Source: UMGS1783 sp900555065 (GTDB lineage: Bacteria > Bacillota > Clostridia > Oscillospirales > UMGS1783). From it: a stretch of DNA of 64,000 bases. The stretch lies in the NCBI GenBank assembly GCA_937991645.1, contig CALKPL010000004.1, positions 32,512 through 96,511 on the forward strand, read 5' to 3'. The notes below the pieces were generated by a model that saw only the letters and a program-made list of their open reading frames with translations, was not told the origin of the DNA and did no database searches. The position numbers and the translations under genes are program-made. How positions within the stretch are numbered: position 1 is the first letter of the stretch; every line of letters starts with the position of its first letter. Positions 50,691-60,848 of the stretch are shown here, piece after piece.

Positions 50691-51107
50691 ATGCCGACAT
50701 TTAATCAGCTCGTCAGAACGGGCAGGGAAGTATCTCGCAAAAAATCGACCGCGCCCGCGCTGCAGAGAGGGATGAACACGCTCAAAAAGCGTCCGACCAA
50801 GCAGAGCTCGCCGCAGAAGAGAGGCGTCTGCACCGGCGTAAAGGCGACCACGCCGAAAAAGCCGAACTCGGCGCTGCGTAAGATTGCAAGAGTGCGTCTG
50901 ACCAACGGGATCGAAGTCACAAGCTACATTCCGGGCATCGGCCACAACCTGCAGGAGCACAGCGTTGTCCTGATCCGCGGCGGAAGGGTTCGCGATCTGC
51001 CGGGCGTTCGGTACCACATCATCCGCGGCACATTGGACGCGCAGGGTGTTGCCAACCGCCAGCAGGGCCGTTCCAAGTACGGCGCAAAGAGACCCAAGTC
51101 CAAATAA
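50691..51107 (+). CDS. rpsL: 30S ribosomal protein S12
   Basis: This 138-residue protein carries the Bacillota-type N-terminal insertion (LKKRPTKQSS). TTPKKPNSALRK (Lys56) keeps the lysine at the E. coli K42 position. The second streptomycin-contact loop reads GGRVRDLPGVRYH. Here Arg101 replaces the usual Lys of GGRVKDLPGVRYH (E. coli K87, codon CGC). GGGAGGAGGTG precedes the ATG. It decodes at the A site as part of the 30S subunit and is the first conserved gene of the str operon. Confidence 0.97.
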   Translation: MPTFNQLVRTGREVSRKKSTAPALQRGMNTLKKRPTKQSSPQKRGVCTGVKATTPKKPNSALRKIARVRLTNGIEVTSYIPGIGHNLQEHSVVLIRGGRVRDLPGVRYHIIRGTLDAQGVANRQQGRSKYGAKRPKSK

Positions 51108-51258
51108 GTCAGAGGTTCGCTTTAAAAGTACGCAGAAAATCGACTGTGCTTTATAAGGTTTATTGATATATATGCTGTGAACCGATTTAAAGCGCTGACG
51201 AAAGAGACCGTAACTTTCGAGTACCTATGATATCATTCATGTGAAGGAGGGAAGTAAA

Positions 51259-51729
51259 GTGCCAAGAAGAGGTTCTATAGCGAAAAGAGATGTTTTGCCT
51301 GATCCCCTGTATAACAGCAAGCTCGTCACACGCCTGATCAACAATATCATGCTGGACGGCAAGAAGGGCGTCGCGCAGAAGATCGTATACGACGCTTTTG
51401 AAATCGTTGGTGAGAAAACGGGGAAAAACCCGCTGGAAGTCTTTGAGCAGGCGCTGGAAAATATCATGCCTGTGCTCGAGGTCAAGGCCCGCAGGGTTGG
51501 CGGCGCCACCTATCAGGTGCCGATGGAAGTGCGTCCCGAGCGGCGGCAGACCCTGGGTCTGCGCTGGATTACCACGTATTCCCGCGCCCGCAGCGAACGC
51601 ACTATGAAGGACCGGCTGGCCAACGAAATTCTTGACGCGATCAATGATCAGGGCGGTTCCATCAAGAAACGCGACGACATGCACAAGATGGCGGAAGCGA
51701 ACAGAGCGTTCGCCCACTATCGCTGGTAA
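51259..51729 (+). CDS. rpsG: 30S ribosomal protein S7
   Basis: From GTG 51259 (GAAGGAGG upstream) the protein has 156 residues, the usual length. The PRRGSIAKRDVLPDPLYNS start and the RRVGGATYQVPMEVRPERR signature are intact. It nucleates the 30S head and is the str-operon autoregulator in E. coli. It lies 151 bp after rpsL and 33 bp before fusA. Confidence 0.97.
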   Translation: MPRRGSIAKRDVLPDPLYNSKLVTRLINNIMLDGKKGVAQKIVYDAFEIVGEKTGKNPLEVFEQALENIMPVLEVKARRVGGATYQVPMEVRPERRQTLGLRWITTYSRARSERTMKDRLANEILDAINDQGGSIKKRDDMHKMAEANRAFAHYRW

Positions 51730-51762
51730 TCAGCGGCTATACTGAGGGAAAGGAGGCAGACA

Positions 51763-53841
51763 ATGCCAAGAACCCATGAAATCAGCAAATACCGTAATAT
51801 TGGGATTATGGCACATATAGACGCAGGCAAAACCACGACCACGGAACGCATTCTCTTTTACACTGGACGCAACCATAAACTTGGTGAGACCCATGAAGGC
51901 AATGCGACTATGGACTGGATGGAGCAGGAGCAGGAACGCGGCATTACCATCACTTCTGCTGCAACTACAGCCGAGTGGCTTGGGCACCGGATCAATATTA
52001 TTGATACGCCGGGACACGTCGACTTCACCGTCGAAGTAGAGCGCTCGCTGCGTGTGCTGGACGGCGCTGTTACCGTTTTCTGCGCGAAAGGCGGCGTAGA
52101 GCCGCAGTCTGAAACGGTTTGGCGTCAGGCGAACAAGTACCAGGTACCCCGCATGGCCTATGTAAATAAAATGGACATTATGGGCGCGGACTTCTACAAT
52201 GTTGTGCACATGATGAAGGAACGCCTCAAATGCAATGCGGTACCCATTCAACTCCCAATCGGTTCGGAAGCCGATTTTTCCGGAATCATTGATCTTCTGG
52301 AAATGAAGGCTTACAAGTACTATGACGAACTCGGCCGGGACATCCGCGTAGAGGAGATACCGGACGAGCTTAAGGACCAGGCGGAAGAATACCGCCAGGC
52401 CCTCATTGAGGCGCTTGCCGACAACGATGAGGACATCATGATGAAATACCTCGAGGGCGAGGAAATTTCCATCGAGCAGATGCAGGCGGTGCTTCGCCGC
52501 GCAACAATTGCAAACGCAATCGTACCCGTCGTCTGCGGCACGTCCTACAAGAACAAGGGGGTCCAGAAGCTTCTGGACGCGATTGTGGCGTATATGCCGT
52601 CCCCGCTGGACATTCCGGCCATCAAAGGCGTCGATCCCGACACCGGAGAAGAGGTGGAACGTCATGCGGACGACAACGCGCCCTTTTCCGCCCTTGCGTT
52701 CAAGATCGCGACCGACCCGTTTGTCGGTAAGCTCTGCTTCTTCCGCGTCTATTCGGGTAAGACGACAAACGGCGCAAACGTCTACAACTCCACCAAGCGC
52801 AACCGCGAACGCTTCGGCAGAATTCTGCAGATGCACGCGAACCACCGCGAGGAGATCACCGATATCTACGCCGGCGATATTGCCGCCGCCGTGGGCCTCA
52901 AGAACACGACGACGGGCGACACGCTCTGCGACGAGAAGGCGGAGGTCATCCTTGAATCCATGGAGTTCCCCGAACCCGTTATCCGCGTTGCCATCGAGCC
53001 CAAGACCAAGGCCGGCCAGGAAAAGATGGGCGTCGCCCTCTCCCGGCTTGCCGAGGAGGACCCGACCTTCCGCACCTATACGGATACGGATACCGGACAG
53101 ACGATCATCGCCGGCATGGGCGAGCTGCATCTGGAGATCATCGTCGACAGGCTCTTGCGCGAGTTCCGTGTTGAGGCGAACGTCGGCAAGCCCCACGTCG
53201 CTTACAAGGAAACCATCCGCAAGTCGGCGGATGTGGAAGAACGCTATGTCCGCCAGTCCGGCGGTAAGGGCCAGTATGGCCACGTTAAGATCTTATTGGA
53301 GCCCAATGAACCCGGTAAGGGCTACGAGTTTATCAATAAGATCGTGGGCGGCGTCATACCCAAGGAGTTCATCCCGGCTATTGACGCGGGCATTCAGGGC
53401 GCGATGCAGACCGGCGTACTCGCCGGCTACAACGTGGTTGACTGTAAGGTCACCCTGTACGACGGTTCTTACCATGAAGTCGACTCTTCGGAGACCGCGT
53501 TCAAGATCGCGGGCTCTCTGGCCTTTAAGGCCGCCATGCGCAAGGCCGATCCCGTGCTGACCGAGCCGATCATGAAAGTGGTCGTTACGGTACCGGAGGA
53601 GTATATGGGCGATGTAATCGGCGACCTGAACTCCCGGCGTGGACAAATCCAGAGCATGGAAGCCGTAGCGGGCGCACAGCAGATCACGGCGCACGTCCCG
53701 CTGGCTGAAATGTTCGGCTACGCGACCGACCTGCGCAGCAAATCCCAGGGCCGCGGCCAGTACTCGATGGAGCCCAGCCACTATACGGAAGTTCCAAAGT
53801 CGGTGCAGGAAGCGATTATCGCCGGCAGCGCAAAGAAATAA
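51763..53841 (+). CDS. fusA: Elongation factor G
   Basis: This 692-residue translational GTPase has a G1 P-loop AHIDAGKTT, G3 DTPGHVDF and G4 NKMD, followed by the domain II-V region ending SKSQGRGQYSMEPSHY. It drives ribosomal translocation. AAAGGAGG precedes the ATG. It is one of the str-operon genes rpsL-rpsG-fusA-tuf. Confidence 0.98.
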   Translation: MPRTHEISKYRNIGIMAHIDAGKTTTTERILFYTGRNHKLGETHEGNATMDWMEQEQERGITITSAATTAEWLGHRINIIDTPGHVDFTVEVERSLRVLDGAVTVFCAKGGVEPQSETVWRQANKYQVPRMAYVNKMDIMGADFYNVVHMMKERLKCNAVPIQLPIGSEADFSGIIDLLEMKAYKYYDELGRDIRVEEIPDELKDQAEEYRQALIEALADNDEDIMMKYLEGEEISIEQMQAVLRRATIANAIVPVVCGTSYKNKGVQKLLDAIVAYMPSPLDIPAIKGVDPDTGEEVERHADDNAPFSALAFKIATDPFVGKLCFFRVYSGKTTNGANVYNSTKRNRERFGRILQMHANHREEITDIYAGDIAAAVGLKNTTTGDTLCDEKAEVILESMEFPEPVIRVAIEPKTKAGQEKMGVALSRLAEEDPTFRTYTDTDTGQTIIAGMGELHLEIIVDRLLREFRVEANVGKPHVAYKETIRKSADVEERYVRQSGGKGQYGHVKILLEPNEPGKGYEFINKIVGGVIPKEFIPAIDAGIQGAMQTGVLAGYNVVDCKVTLYDGSYHEVDSSETAFKIAGSLAFKAAMRKADPVLTEPIMKVVVTVPEEYMGDVIGDLNSRRGQIQSMEAVAGAQQITAHVPLAEMFGYATDLRSKSQGRGQYSMEPSHYTEVPKSVQEAIIAGSAKK

Positions 53842-53907
53842 CCTGAATAGTGTAATCCCAGAATTCAACTATAATCATATTCCGAAAAAAGAAAGGGGTA
53901 TTATCCA

Positions 53908-55107
53908 ATGGCAAAGGCAAAATTTGAGAGAACCAAACCGCATGTCAATATCGGCACCATCGGTCACGTCGACCATGGTAAGACGACCTTGACTGCTGCA
54001 ATCACCAAGACCCTGAGCATGATGGGCCTTGCGGACGTAAAACCGTTCGACGAAATCGACAAGGCTCCCGAAGAGAAAGAGCGCGGCATCACCATCAACA
54101 CAGCGCATGTCGAGTATGAGACGGCTACCCGCCATTATGCACACGTCGACTGCCCGGGCCACGCCGACTATGTTAAAAACATGATCACCGGCGCCGCGCA
54201 GATGGACGGCGCGATTCTCGTTGTTTCCGCGGCTGACGGCCCCATGCCCCAGACCCGCGAACACATCGTTCTGGCCCGCCAGGTTGGCGTTCCTTATATC
54301 GTCGTGTTCATGAACAAGGCCGATCAGGTTGACGATCCTGAGCTGCTGGAACTTGTTGAGATGGAAGTCAGAGACCTGCTTTCCACCTATGAGTTCCCCG
54401 GCGATGAAATCCCCATCATTATCGGTTCCGCCCTCGGCGCGCTCGAAGGCCCGGACGATATTAACGATCCTGCCTATGACTGCATCAAGAATCTGATGGA
54501 CGCTGTCGACACCTATATCCCCACCCCGGAGAGAAAGGCCGACCTGCCCTTCCTGATGCCTGTTGAAGACGTGTTCACCATCACCGGCCGCGGCACCGTC
54601 GCTACCGGCAGAGTTGAGCGCGGTCAGTTGAAGCCCGGCGACGAAGTTGAAATCGTCGGTCTGACTGATGAGATCCGTAAGACGGTCGTTACGAGCATGG
54701 AAATGTTCCATAAGGTACTCGACTATGTTGAGGCCGGCGACAATGCGGGCTGCCTGCTGCGCGGCGTGCAGCGCAAAGAGATCGAGCGCGGCCAGGTTCT
54801 GGCCAAACCCGGTTCCATCAAGCCGCACACCAAGTTCACAGGCGAAGTTTATGTCCTGACCAAGGACGAAGGCGGCCGTCACACCCCGTTCTTCAACAAC
54901 TACCGTCCGCAGTTCTATTTCAGAACGACCGACGTGACCGGTGTTGTTGAACTGCAGGGCGGCGTTGAAATGTGTATGCCTGGCGACAATGTCACCATCA
55001 ATGTTGAGCTGATTACGCCGATCGCCATCGAGCAGGGTCTCCGCTTCGCTATCCGCGAAGGCGGCAGAACCGTTGGTTCCGGCGTTGTTGTCAAAGTTGG
55101 CGACTAA
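53908..55107 (+). CDS. tuf: Elongation factor Tu
   Basis: This 399-residue GTPase has the P-loop GHVDHGKTT, the switch II DCPGHADYV and NKAD. It delivers aminoacyl-tRNA to the ribosome. AAAGGGG precedes the ATG at 53908, 66 bp after fusA. A terminator follows, after which the base composition changes. Confidence 0.98.
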   Translation: MAKAKFERTKPHVNIGTIGHVDHGKTTLTAAITKTLSMMGLADVKPFDEIDKAPEEKERGITINTAHVEYETATRHYAHVDCPGHADYVKNMITGAAQMDGAILVVSAADGPMPQTREHIVLARQVGVPYIVVFMNKADQVDDPELLELVEMEVRDLLSTYEFPGDEIPIIIGSALGALEGPDDINDPAYDCIKNLMDAVDTYIPTPERKADLPFLMPVEDVFTITGRGTVATGRVERGQLKPGDEVEIVGLTDEIRKTVVTSMEMFHKVLDYVEAGDNAGCLLRGVQRKEIERGQVLAKPGSIKPHTKFTGEVYVLTKDEGGRHTPFFNNYRPQFYFRTTDVTGVVELQGGVEMCMPGDNVTINVELITPIAIEQGLRFAIREGGRTVGSGVVVKVGD

Positions 55108-55138
55108 GACACGATAACAACTATAACATTTGCCAAGA

Positions 55139-55176
55139 CAGGGCCGCGGAGATTATCTCCGCGGCCCTGCTTTGTT
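55139..55176 (+). terminator. Terminator of the rpoB-str operon
   Basis: The perfect arms CAGGGCCGCGGAGA and TCTCCGCGGCCCTG have a 3-base loop and are followed by CTTTGTT. It marks the right edge of the conserved operon. Confidence 0.9.
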
Positions 55177-55305
55177 GTAAATGTATCTATGATCTTTCTT
55201 TAGCTTACGTTATAACACATTTGTATCACTTTACAGTGATATTTATATTATGTTCAATAAATATGAAATACCATAATGTAAAATAATAATACATTAATTA
55301 TTAAT

Positions 55306-55404
55306 CATTATGAAACATTCGTCGAATGCCTGTTCAGGAATATGTTGTTACGACTGGTGCAACCAGAGCAAGGCTTAAATTCTTGGCATTAAGTTTCCTG
55401 TTTG
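55306..55404 (+). pseudogene. Decayed 3' end of a Cys-rich secreted peptide gene
   Basis: This stretch matches the 3' end of the intact peptide gene (61548-61647) with about six substitutions and one deletion. In frame it encodes MKHSSNACSGICCYDWCNQS, then an early stop at 55376-55378. The signal-peptide half and a ribosome site are absent. The homology extends past the stop into the same TTCCTGTTTG trailer, then breaks at 55404/55405. It marks an older copy of the peptide cassette. Confidence 0.85.
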
Positions 55405-55456
55405 GTCCATGCGCAATTCGCGTCCGAAACGGCTTATGACGGAGGACGGCCAGTAA
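55405..55456 (+). pseudogene. Decayed 3' end of an FtsX-type permease gene
   Basis: The sequence encodes SMRNSRPKRLMTEDGQ and stops with TAA. This is the last 17 codons, stop included, of the permeases in the array (SMRKARPKRLMTADGQ). It is joined directly to the peptide trailer, so roughly 2.5 kb of a peptide-permease pair has been lost between the two parts. Confidence 0.85.
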
Positions 55457-55507
55457 GATAAAAAAAAGCGTTAAGAATTAAGCAATAACAAATACAATAC
55501 CCATATA

Positions 55508-55536
55508 TTGACATGAAGGTCGAATTATGTTACATT
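55508..55536 (+). promoter_or_regulatory. Promoter of the first permease gene
   Basis: TTGACA at 55508-55513 and TACATT at 55531-55536 have a 17-bp spacer, 125 bp before the start codon. The stretch 55177-55305 is A/T-rich with no gene seen. Confidence 0.65.
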
Positions 55537-55661
55537 AATGATGGTACATGGTATTTCGAATCAAATAATAAGCAGAAACAATCATCCCTTTTATGTAGAG
55601 TGTAAAGAATCAAATGAAAATGTCGATTTTGAAAAGCACAGTCTATGAAAAGAGGTGTGTT

Positions 55662-58196
55662 ATGGGAAGAATCATATGGAATGACTTTAAAAGCATGCTG
55701 AAAAATCCCGTTGTATTTATCATTCTGTTTTTAGGTCTAGTGATCGGGGCCTTTTCGCTTCTGGTGTATTATGTGACTAGTTCCCAATCGCTCAGAGCAA
55801 ACGAGATGTCCTTAAACCGGCTGAGGGTAATTGAAAGCGAATCCTTCCTGAACTCTTCTGAACAGGAGAGACTTTTGGAGTTGCTCGAAGATGGTAGTTT
55901 GCCAGCTGTGCATTATGTTTCTTTCTCGAACTATGATTCCGACGATTACGATTTAATCGGAACGTATTGGTATACAGATCCTATTTCTTTAGACGTAGGT
56001 GGAAACTATATTACTTACAATGACCGCGGCAAACAAATTGCAACGGTTTCATTGGAACTTGCAGATAAGAAGAATGTCGCCATGGGCGATATGTTTACTG
56101 CGCGCGGTCGTAAATTTGAAATAGTTGGCCTTTTGCCTCCTGATTATCATAATCCGGTACTATATGATTCCAGACGATTGCCAAGAGGAGCGGATTATGT
56201 TGCTGGTACTAATTTGAATCGGGATGAAGAATTATTGAGCCGTCCTGATGCAGCGGTCATTGTCCCATTGGATATTTTTACGCAATTGAATGCGGATAGC
56301 CATTACTTTCATATAGCTTTTATGAATGACTTATCAGAGTCCGATCGAACCCAAATAGAAACATTACTTCAAGATAAAGTTGGGATGGACCGTTTTGTAG
56401 ATATAGAACCATTTGCACAGGTGGACAAAACAAACAGATGGGCGCAGGCGGTCCTCTATTTTGCTGCGGTTTTTGCAGGTTTAATTAATATCATAATTCT
56501 TTTTAACTATTTTTTCAGACAAAACAGAAAGAAATATATAACCTATAAACTTTACGGAGCAACCGCCAAGAAAATAGGGACAATTATACTGTTGGAAATT
56601 TTTCTGTTTTCATTGCCAGCATTTGCGATTGGTTGCATGGGGGCAATTCCTTTCATAGAAAAATCTGGATTGATAGACATTCATATGCCGTATGGGCTTG
56701 CGGATATGCTGTTATTGTACATAGTTTTTGCCATATTAGAGGTGTGCATATGCTGGAGGCAAATACGGAAAATTTCCCATTCCACGAATTTGCAGTTGAT
56801 TCAAGATTATCCGAAGCATCGCAGAGTCCGAAAAGTTACGGATAATACGTTGTCATGGAAATCGAGCGTTGTCCTGTCGGTGTTACGTGGCAACGAGAGT
56901 ATTATATGTACTTTATCTCTTGCGTTCTTGGCGCTTATTACGGCGTTTTCACTTTCGTATGCGATGACCTATGTATATGATGGAAATCGGTATGAACGGT
57001 ATGTCAACCGATATTTTCCCTATGATACCAGTGCGATAGCTCCAAATGAGGACACCATGTTTGCCGCAAGCGAATCATTTTGGAATGGAATCCCGTTGGA
57101 AGAGGATGAATTCTATGCAAAGTTTTTGGAAGCCATTCATTCACTTGAAGGCGTGCGCGGAATTGGGACGCTGGAGTCCCCGCGATTGGGCTTACAAAAC
57201 ACCCAAAATTCTGAAATATACAAAATCATTGAATTGCAAGAAGTAAACGATGATTTTATCAAGTACTCTCCGCCGCCGCTTGAGTCTGGAAACTGGGAAC
57301 CATTTGCTACGTATGATCCAACGGATCAAAGCGTACCGATCCCGTGCGTCATATCACCCAACTTAAAAGATGAGTATCCGCTTGGAAGTGAGTTTACAAT
57401 GCAAGTTGAGACGCTATATGGGATTCGGGAAGAAGAAGATGGCAGTTATTATGACTCCGACCGGCTCGAACGGTCGTTTGTGGTTGTCGGTATCGTTTCC
57501 CCAAACGCGTATAAATTCGGATCTGCTATGTATCCAGATACTCTGAGGGATATAACATACTATTTAAGGCCGTATTCCACGGAATTGTTGGACGCGCAGG
57601 CAAATAACCGTTCTGCATATCATGCGTACACCCCGCACATTATCAGCGGCGGTGAACATATCAGTAACTGGCCAGCGTTGTACCTTATATACGCAAAGGG
57701 CGATGAATCAGAAGTTATTGCTGATTGGAGAGAACAATTGGCCAGATATGCAGGTGTCGATAGCTTCCATGATTGTATACAAAACTTTAATGAAGCATTT
57801 CAGTCGGGCGGGGGCAATTTGTACTTTATGCATGCGACAATCTCAGCGACGCTATTGATTTTGGGTATTGGCGGCTATAATATTATGTTTTATGCGCGAA
57901 ACAAACGAAGGTACGGCGTATTGTTTATATGTGGTATGAGTTGGCATAGCGCAATCAGAGCGACCCTTGCACAGAATGCTTGTGCAATGCTGCTGCCGGC
58001 GGCGGTGGGCGCTGTGGTCGGCGTGTATGCGGCGCAGGGCGTACGGTCATTTGACAATGCGACAATCACGCTGTCAGTTCTGACGGGGCTTGGCGCAGTG
58101 GCGGCGGTGTACGCGCTCACGTCTGTCGTCATCGCATTGTCCATGCGCAAGGCGCGCCCGAAGCGTCTTATGACGGAGGATGGTGGTGAAGTTTAG
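55662..58196 (+). CDS. FtsX/MacB-type ABC transporter permease 1
   Basis: From the ATG at 55662 (AAAGAGGTG upstream) the protein has 844 residues. About eight helices are visible: TM1 near 15-38, then an outer domain to about 260, TM2-TM4 to 365, TM5 near 413-437, a second outer domain to about 715, and TM6-TM8. This is two FtsX modules in tandem. The last module has an NKRRYGVLFICGMSW loop of the FtsX type. No ATPase is fused to it. The last about 200 bp are nearly identical to permease 2 and GC-rich, while the rest is A/T-rich. The substrate may be the neighbouring peptide. Confidence 0.8.
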   Translation: MGRIIWNDFKSMLKNPVVFIILFLGLVIGAFSLLVYYVTSSQSLRANEMSLNRLRVIESESFLNSSEQERLLELLEDGSLPAVHYVSFSNYDSDDYDLIGTYWYTDPISLDVGGNYITYNDRGKQIATVSLELADKKNVAMGDMFTARGRKFEIVGLLPPDYHNPVLYDSRRLPRGADYVAGTNLNRDEELLSRPDAAVIVPLDIFTQLNADSHYFHIAFMNDLSESDRTQIETLLQDKVGMDRFVDIEPFAQVDKTNRWAQAVLYFAAVFAGLINIIILFNYFFRQNRKKYITYKLYGATAKKIGTIILLEIFLFSLPAFAIGCMGAIPFIEKSGLIDIHMPYGLADMLLLYIVFAILEVCICWRQIRKISHSTNLQLIQDYPKHRRVRKVTDNTLSWKSSVVLSVLRGNESIICTLSLAFLALITAFSLSYAMTYVYDGNRYERYVNRYFPYDTSAIAPNEDTMFAASESFWNGIPLEEDEFYAKFLEAIHSLEGVRGIGTLESPRLGLQNTQNSEIYKIIELQEVNDDFIKYSPPPLESGNWEPFATYDPTDQSVPIPCVISPNLKDEYPLGSEFTMQVETLYGIREEEDGSYYDSDRLERSFVVVGIVSPNAYKFGSAMYPDTLRDITYYLRPYSTELLDAQANNRSAYHAYTPHIISGGEHISNWPALYLIYAKGDESEVIADWREQLARYAGVDSFHDCIQNFNEAFQSGGGNLYFMHATISATLLILGIGGYNIMFYARNKRRYGVLFICGMSWHSAIRATLAQNACAMLLPAAVGAVVGVYAAQGVRSFDNATITLSVLTGLGAVAAVYALTSVVIALSMRKARPKRLMTEDGGEV

Positions 58197-58373
58197 AATA
58201 TGGTATAGAGACGCTTAAGTAAAGAGGATTATAATGGGTTTATGGAATGCGACAAAATAGTTTATTGAACAAGATAACCTTATGGATGTGTTCAGTTTAC
58301 GCTATAAATCATTCGGTAGGAGGAAGGAATAGTAAATCCATATTATGGCTCTTAACATATTAGGAGGAATATT
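58197..58373 (+). other. Spacer between permeases 1 and 2, tiny frames only
   Basis: Two frames with ribosome-like sites encode 8 and 16 residues (starting at 58234 and 58282). No peptide gene resembling the secreted one is present. TAGGAGGA at the right end is the ribosome site of permease 2. Confidence 0.4.
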
Positions 58374-60848
58374 ATGTTGTGTGTAATTATAAAAGACATA
58401 CAAGGCATGATACGGCGTAAAACTGTTTTTTTCCTTTTGTGCATTGGGCTGATTGTTGGTGCTTTCGCTATATTTGTTTATTATGTGGAAAGTTCACAAA
58501 CGATGCGGGTACAGGAAATATCCATGAATAGACACCGCACTATAGAATACCGTATGATTGGGATGGAAAAAAAACTGGAGTCAATTATAGAGGACCATCG
58601 TTTACCGCAAATCCATTATTGCGCTGTCAGTTCGTATGGGAATGAGGATTATGATATTATCGGCGCCTATTGGAATACAGATACAATATCTCTGGCCGGT
58701 GGTGGAGAATATGTTAACAGGGACTGGATGGGTCAGAGAGTCGCCACTGTATCTATGGATATTGATTCTTCTTTAAACATTGGAGATGAAATACGCGTTC
58801 AGGGGATGAAAATCCCTATTATAGGGCTGATCCAACCGCAGCATCACAATCCAGCCCTCTATGATGCAAGGCGAATACAACTGGGAGCAGAGTATGTTGC
58901 TGGTGAAACTGTAGAACGGGAAGAAGATTTGACTGAACGTCCCGAAAAAGCTGTTGTACTGCCGTTGGATATTTTTTTTGAATTAAACTTAGGCGGCGAA
59001 TGCTTTCATATATCTTTTGTAGATGAATTGACGGATACGCAGCGTGAAGAAATTCAGACGCTACTTTCCGAAGAATACGGATTGACGCAAATTATTGAGA
59101 TAGAACCCTTTTATGAAGTAAACCAGATAAACAGGGTCAGCCGTATGACGCTAACTATAGTTGCCCTGCTGCTTGGCTTGCTTAATATTATTCTGCTTTT
59201 TGTCTATTTAATAAGCATCCATAAAAAACAATATGGTACATATTATATGCTCGGCTGTACCAGGGGGAAATTGCTGCTTCTTATAATCATTGAGTTTATA
59301 TTTGTTACAGTGGTTAATTTTGCAGTTGGTTTTGCTTTGGCGCACCTGTTTATTAAAAAAACAGAGTTTATTCAGCTATATCAAAAGTATTCGGTTTTGG
59401 ATTTTGCGTTTCTCTATTTTGTTTGTGTAACCCTGTTTGTGATAGTAGTTGTATGTTGTGTTGTAAAATTATTTAAAAAATCCGGAACGGGAAAACAGGG
59501 AAGAAGACAGAAGGTGCATGAACGAAACTATAGGAATAAACCATTTACGCTGTTGTCGTTTAAATATAAGAATAATAAACAGTATCTGTCTATAATGTTC
59601 CTTTCGTTGTTGACTGCTTTCACGCTGTCATTTGCTATGACGTATGTGGTGGAGTCGGGGCAGTATGAACGTTACATAAAAAAGACGTTCTCCTATCACA
59701 CTGGTGCCGTTACACCACTGGAATATATGAACTTTTCCGTAATGGAAACATTCGGCAACGGCCGGACACTGATGGAAAATGAAGATTATTTGGATTTTTT
59801 AACTGCAGTAGATCAGGATTTAAAAAATATAATTGGTATGGGCATTGTGTATCCGCATCGTTGGTCATATTATAACGATACGGCGGGCGAGCGCAGACTT
59901 GCCTTTTTGAGAGAGGTAAATCGCGATTTTTGTCAGTATTCGCCTGTCAGTTTACAGGCAGGAACCTGGCAGCCGCTCATGGACTATGATCCGAAAGACG
60001 AGAGTGTCCCCATACCCTGTATTATGACACCCAATTTAAAACAGCAGTTTCCACTGGGCTCAGAGTTTGTTATGGAAGTTGAATTCAGTTCTGGGTATGA
60101 TGACGAGAATCAATATAAGTCCGATTGGGTTGAACGCCGTTTCCGAGTTGTAGGAATCGCTGATGACAGTGCTTATAAAATGGGCTATCCTAGTCCACCT
60201 TCTGTAATACGGACTATCGATCATTATTTAATTTCTTATGCAACAGAAACAGCAGATCAGGAGCGTACGGCGTATGAAATATACATTCCGCAACTGCTCA
60301 ATGGTGGGAAAGAACCGCTCTATGATAGTATGCCGCTTCATTTGCTGTACACGAATATGCCCAAAAATGAAGTGTATGATAATTGGCGATTGTATCTAGG
60401 ACGATTTGGGGGCGTGGATCATTTTGACGAATGTATGGCCGGCTACATGGAGCAATTTCGCAGCGGCGGCGGGAATATCTATTTCATGCACGCGGCGGTG
60501 GCGAGCGCGCTGCTGATCCTGGGAGTAGGGGGATACAGCATCATGCTGTTCGCCGCGAACAAGCGGACGTACGGGATCTACTACGTGTGCGGCATGCCGT
60601 GGAGCAAGGCCGCGGGACTGACAGTGGCGGGCAACGCGCTGGATATGCTGCTGCCGGCGGCGGTGGGCGCGGTAGCGGGCGTATACGTCTCACAGGGAAT
60701 CCGCGTCTTTGACAATGCGACAATCACGCTGTCGATTCTGACGGGGCTTGGCGCAGTGGCGGCGGTGTACGCGCTTACGTCTGTCGTCATCGCGTTGTCC
60801 ATGCGCAAGGCGCGCCCGAAACGGCTTATGACCGCGGACGGCCAGTGA
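58374..60848 (+). CDS. FtsX/MacB-type ABC transporter permease 2
   Basis: The ATG at 58374 has TAGGAGGA upstream, and the protein has 824 residues. It has the same eight-helix, two-outer-domain plan as permease 1 and shares blocks such as GLIVGAFAIFVYYVESSQ, NPALYDARR and AFTLSFAMTYVVE. The final third of the last outer domain onward (from about 60480, residue 703) becomes GC-rich and almost identical to permease 3 (4 differences in 83 bases) and to the tail of permease 1. This suggests gene conversion or 3'-end exchange. A partner ATPase is not in the window. Confidence 0.8.
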   Translation: MLCVIIKDIQGMIRRKTVFFLLCIGLIVGAFAIFVYYVESSQTMRVQEISMNRHRTIEYRMIGMEKKLESIIEDHRLPQIHYCAVSSYGNEDYDIIGAYWNTDTISLAGGGEYVNRDWMGQRVATVSMDIDSSLNIGDEIRVQGMKIPIIGLIQPQHHNPALYDARRIQLGAEYVAGETVEREEDLTERPEKAVVLPLDIFFELNLGGECFHISFVDELTDTQREEIQTLLSEEYGLTQIIEIEPFYEVNQINRVSRMTLTIVALLLGLLNIILLFVYLISIHKKQYGTYYMLGCTRGKLLLLIIIEFIFVTVVNFAVGFALAHLFIKKTEFIQLYQKYSVLDFAFLYFVCVTLFVIVVVCCVVKLFKKSGTGKQGRRQKVHERNYRNKPFTLLSFKYKNNKQYLSIMFLSLLTAFTLSFAMTYVVESGQYERYIKKTFSYHTGAVTPLEYMNFSVMETFGNGRTLMENEDYLDFLTAVDQDLKNIIGMGIVYPHRWSYYNDTAGERRLAFLREVNRDFCQYSPVSLQAGTWQPLMDYDPKDESVPIPCIMTPNLKQQFPLGSEFVMEVEFSSGYDDENQYKSDWVERRFRVVGIADDSAYKMGYPSPPSVIRTIDHYLISYATETADQERTAYEIYIPQLLNGGKEPLYDSMPLHLLYTNMPKNEVYDNWRLYLGRFGGVDHFDECMAGYMEQFRSGGGNIYFMHAAVASALLILGVGGYSIMLFAANKRTYGIYYVCGMPWSKAAGLTVAGNALDMLLPAAVGAVAGVYVSQGIRVFDNATITLSILTGLGAVAAVYALTSVVIALSMRKARPKRLMTADGQ

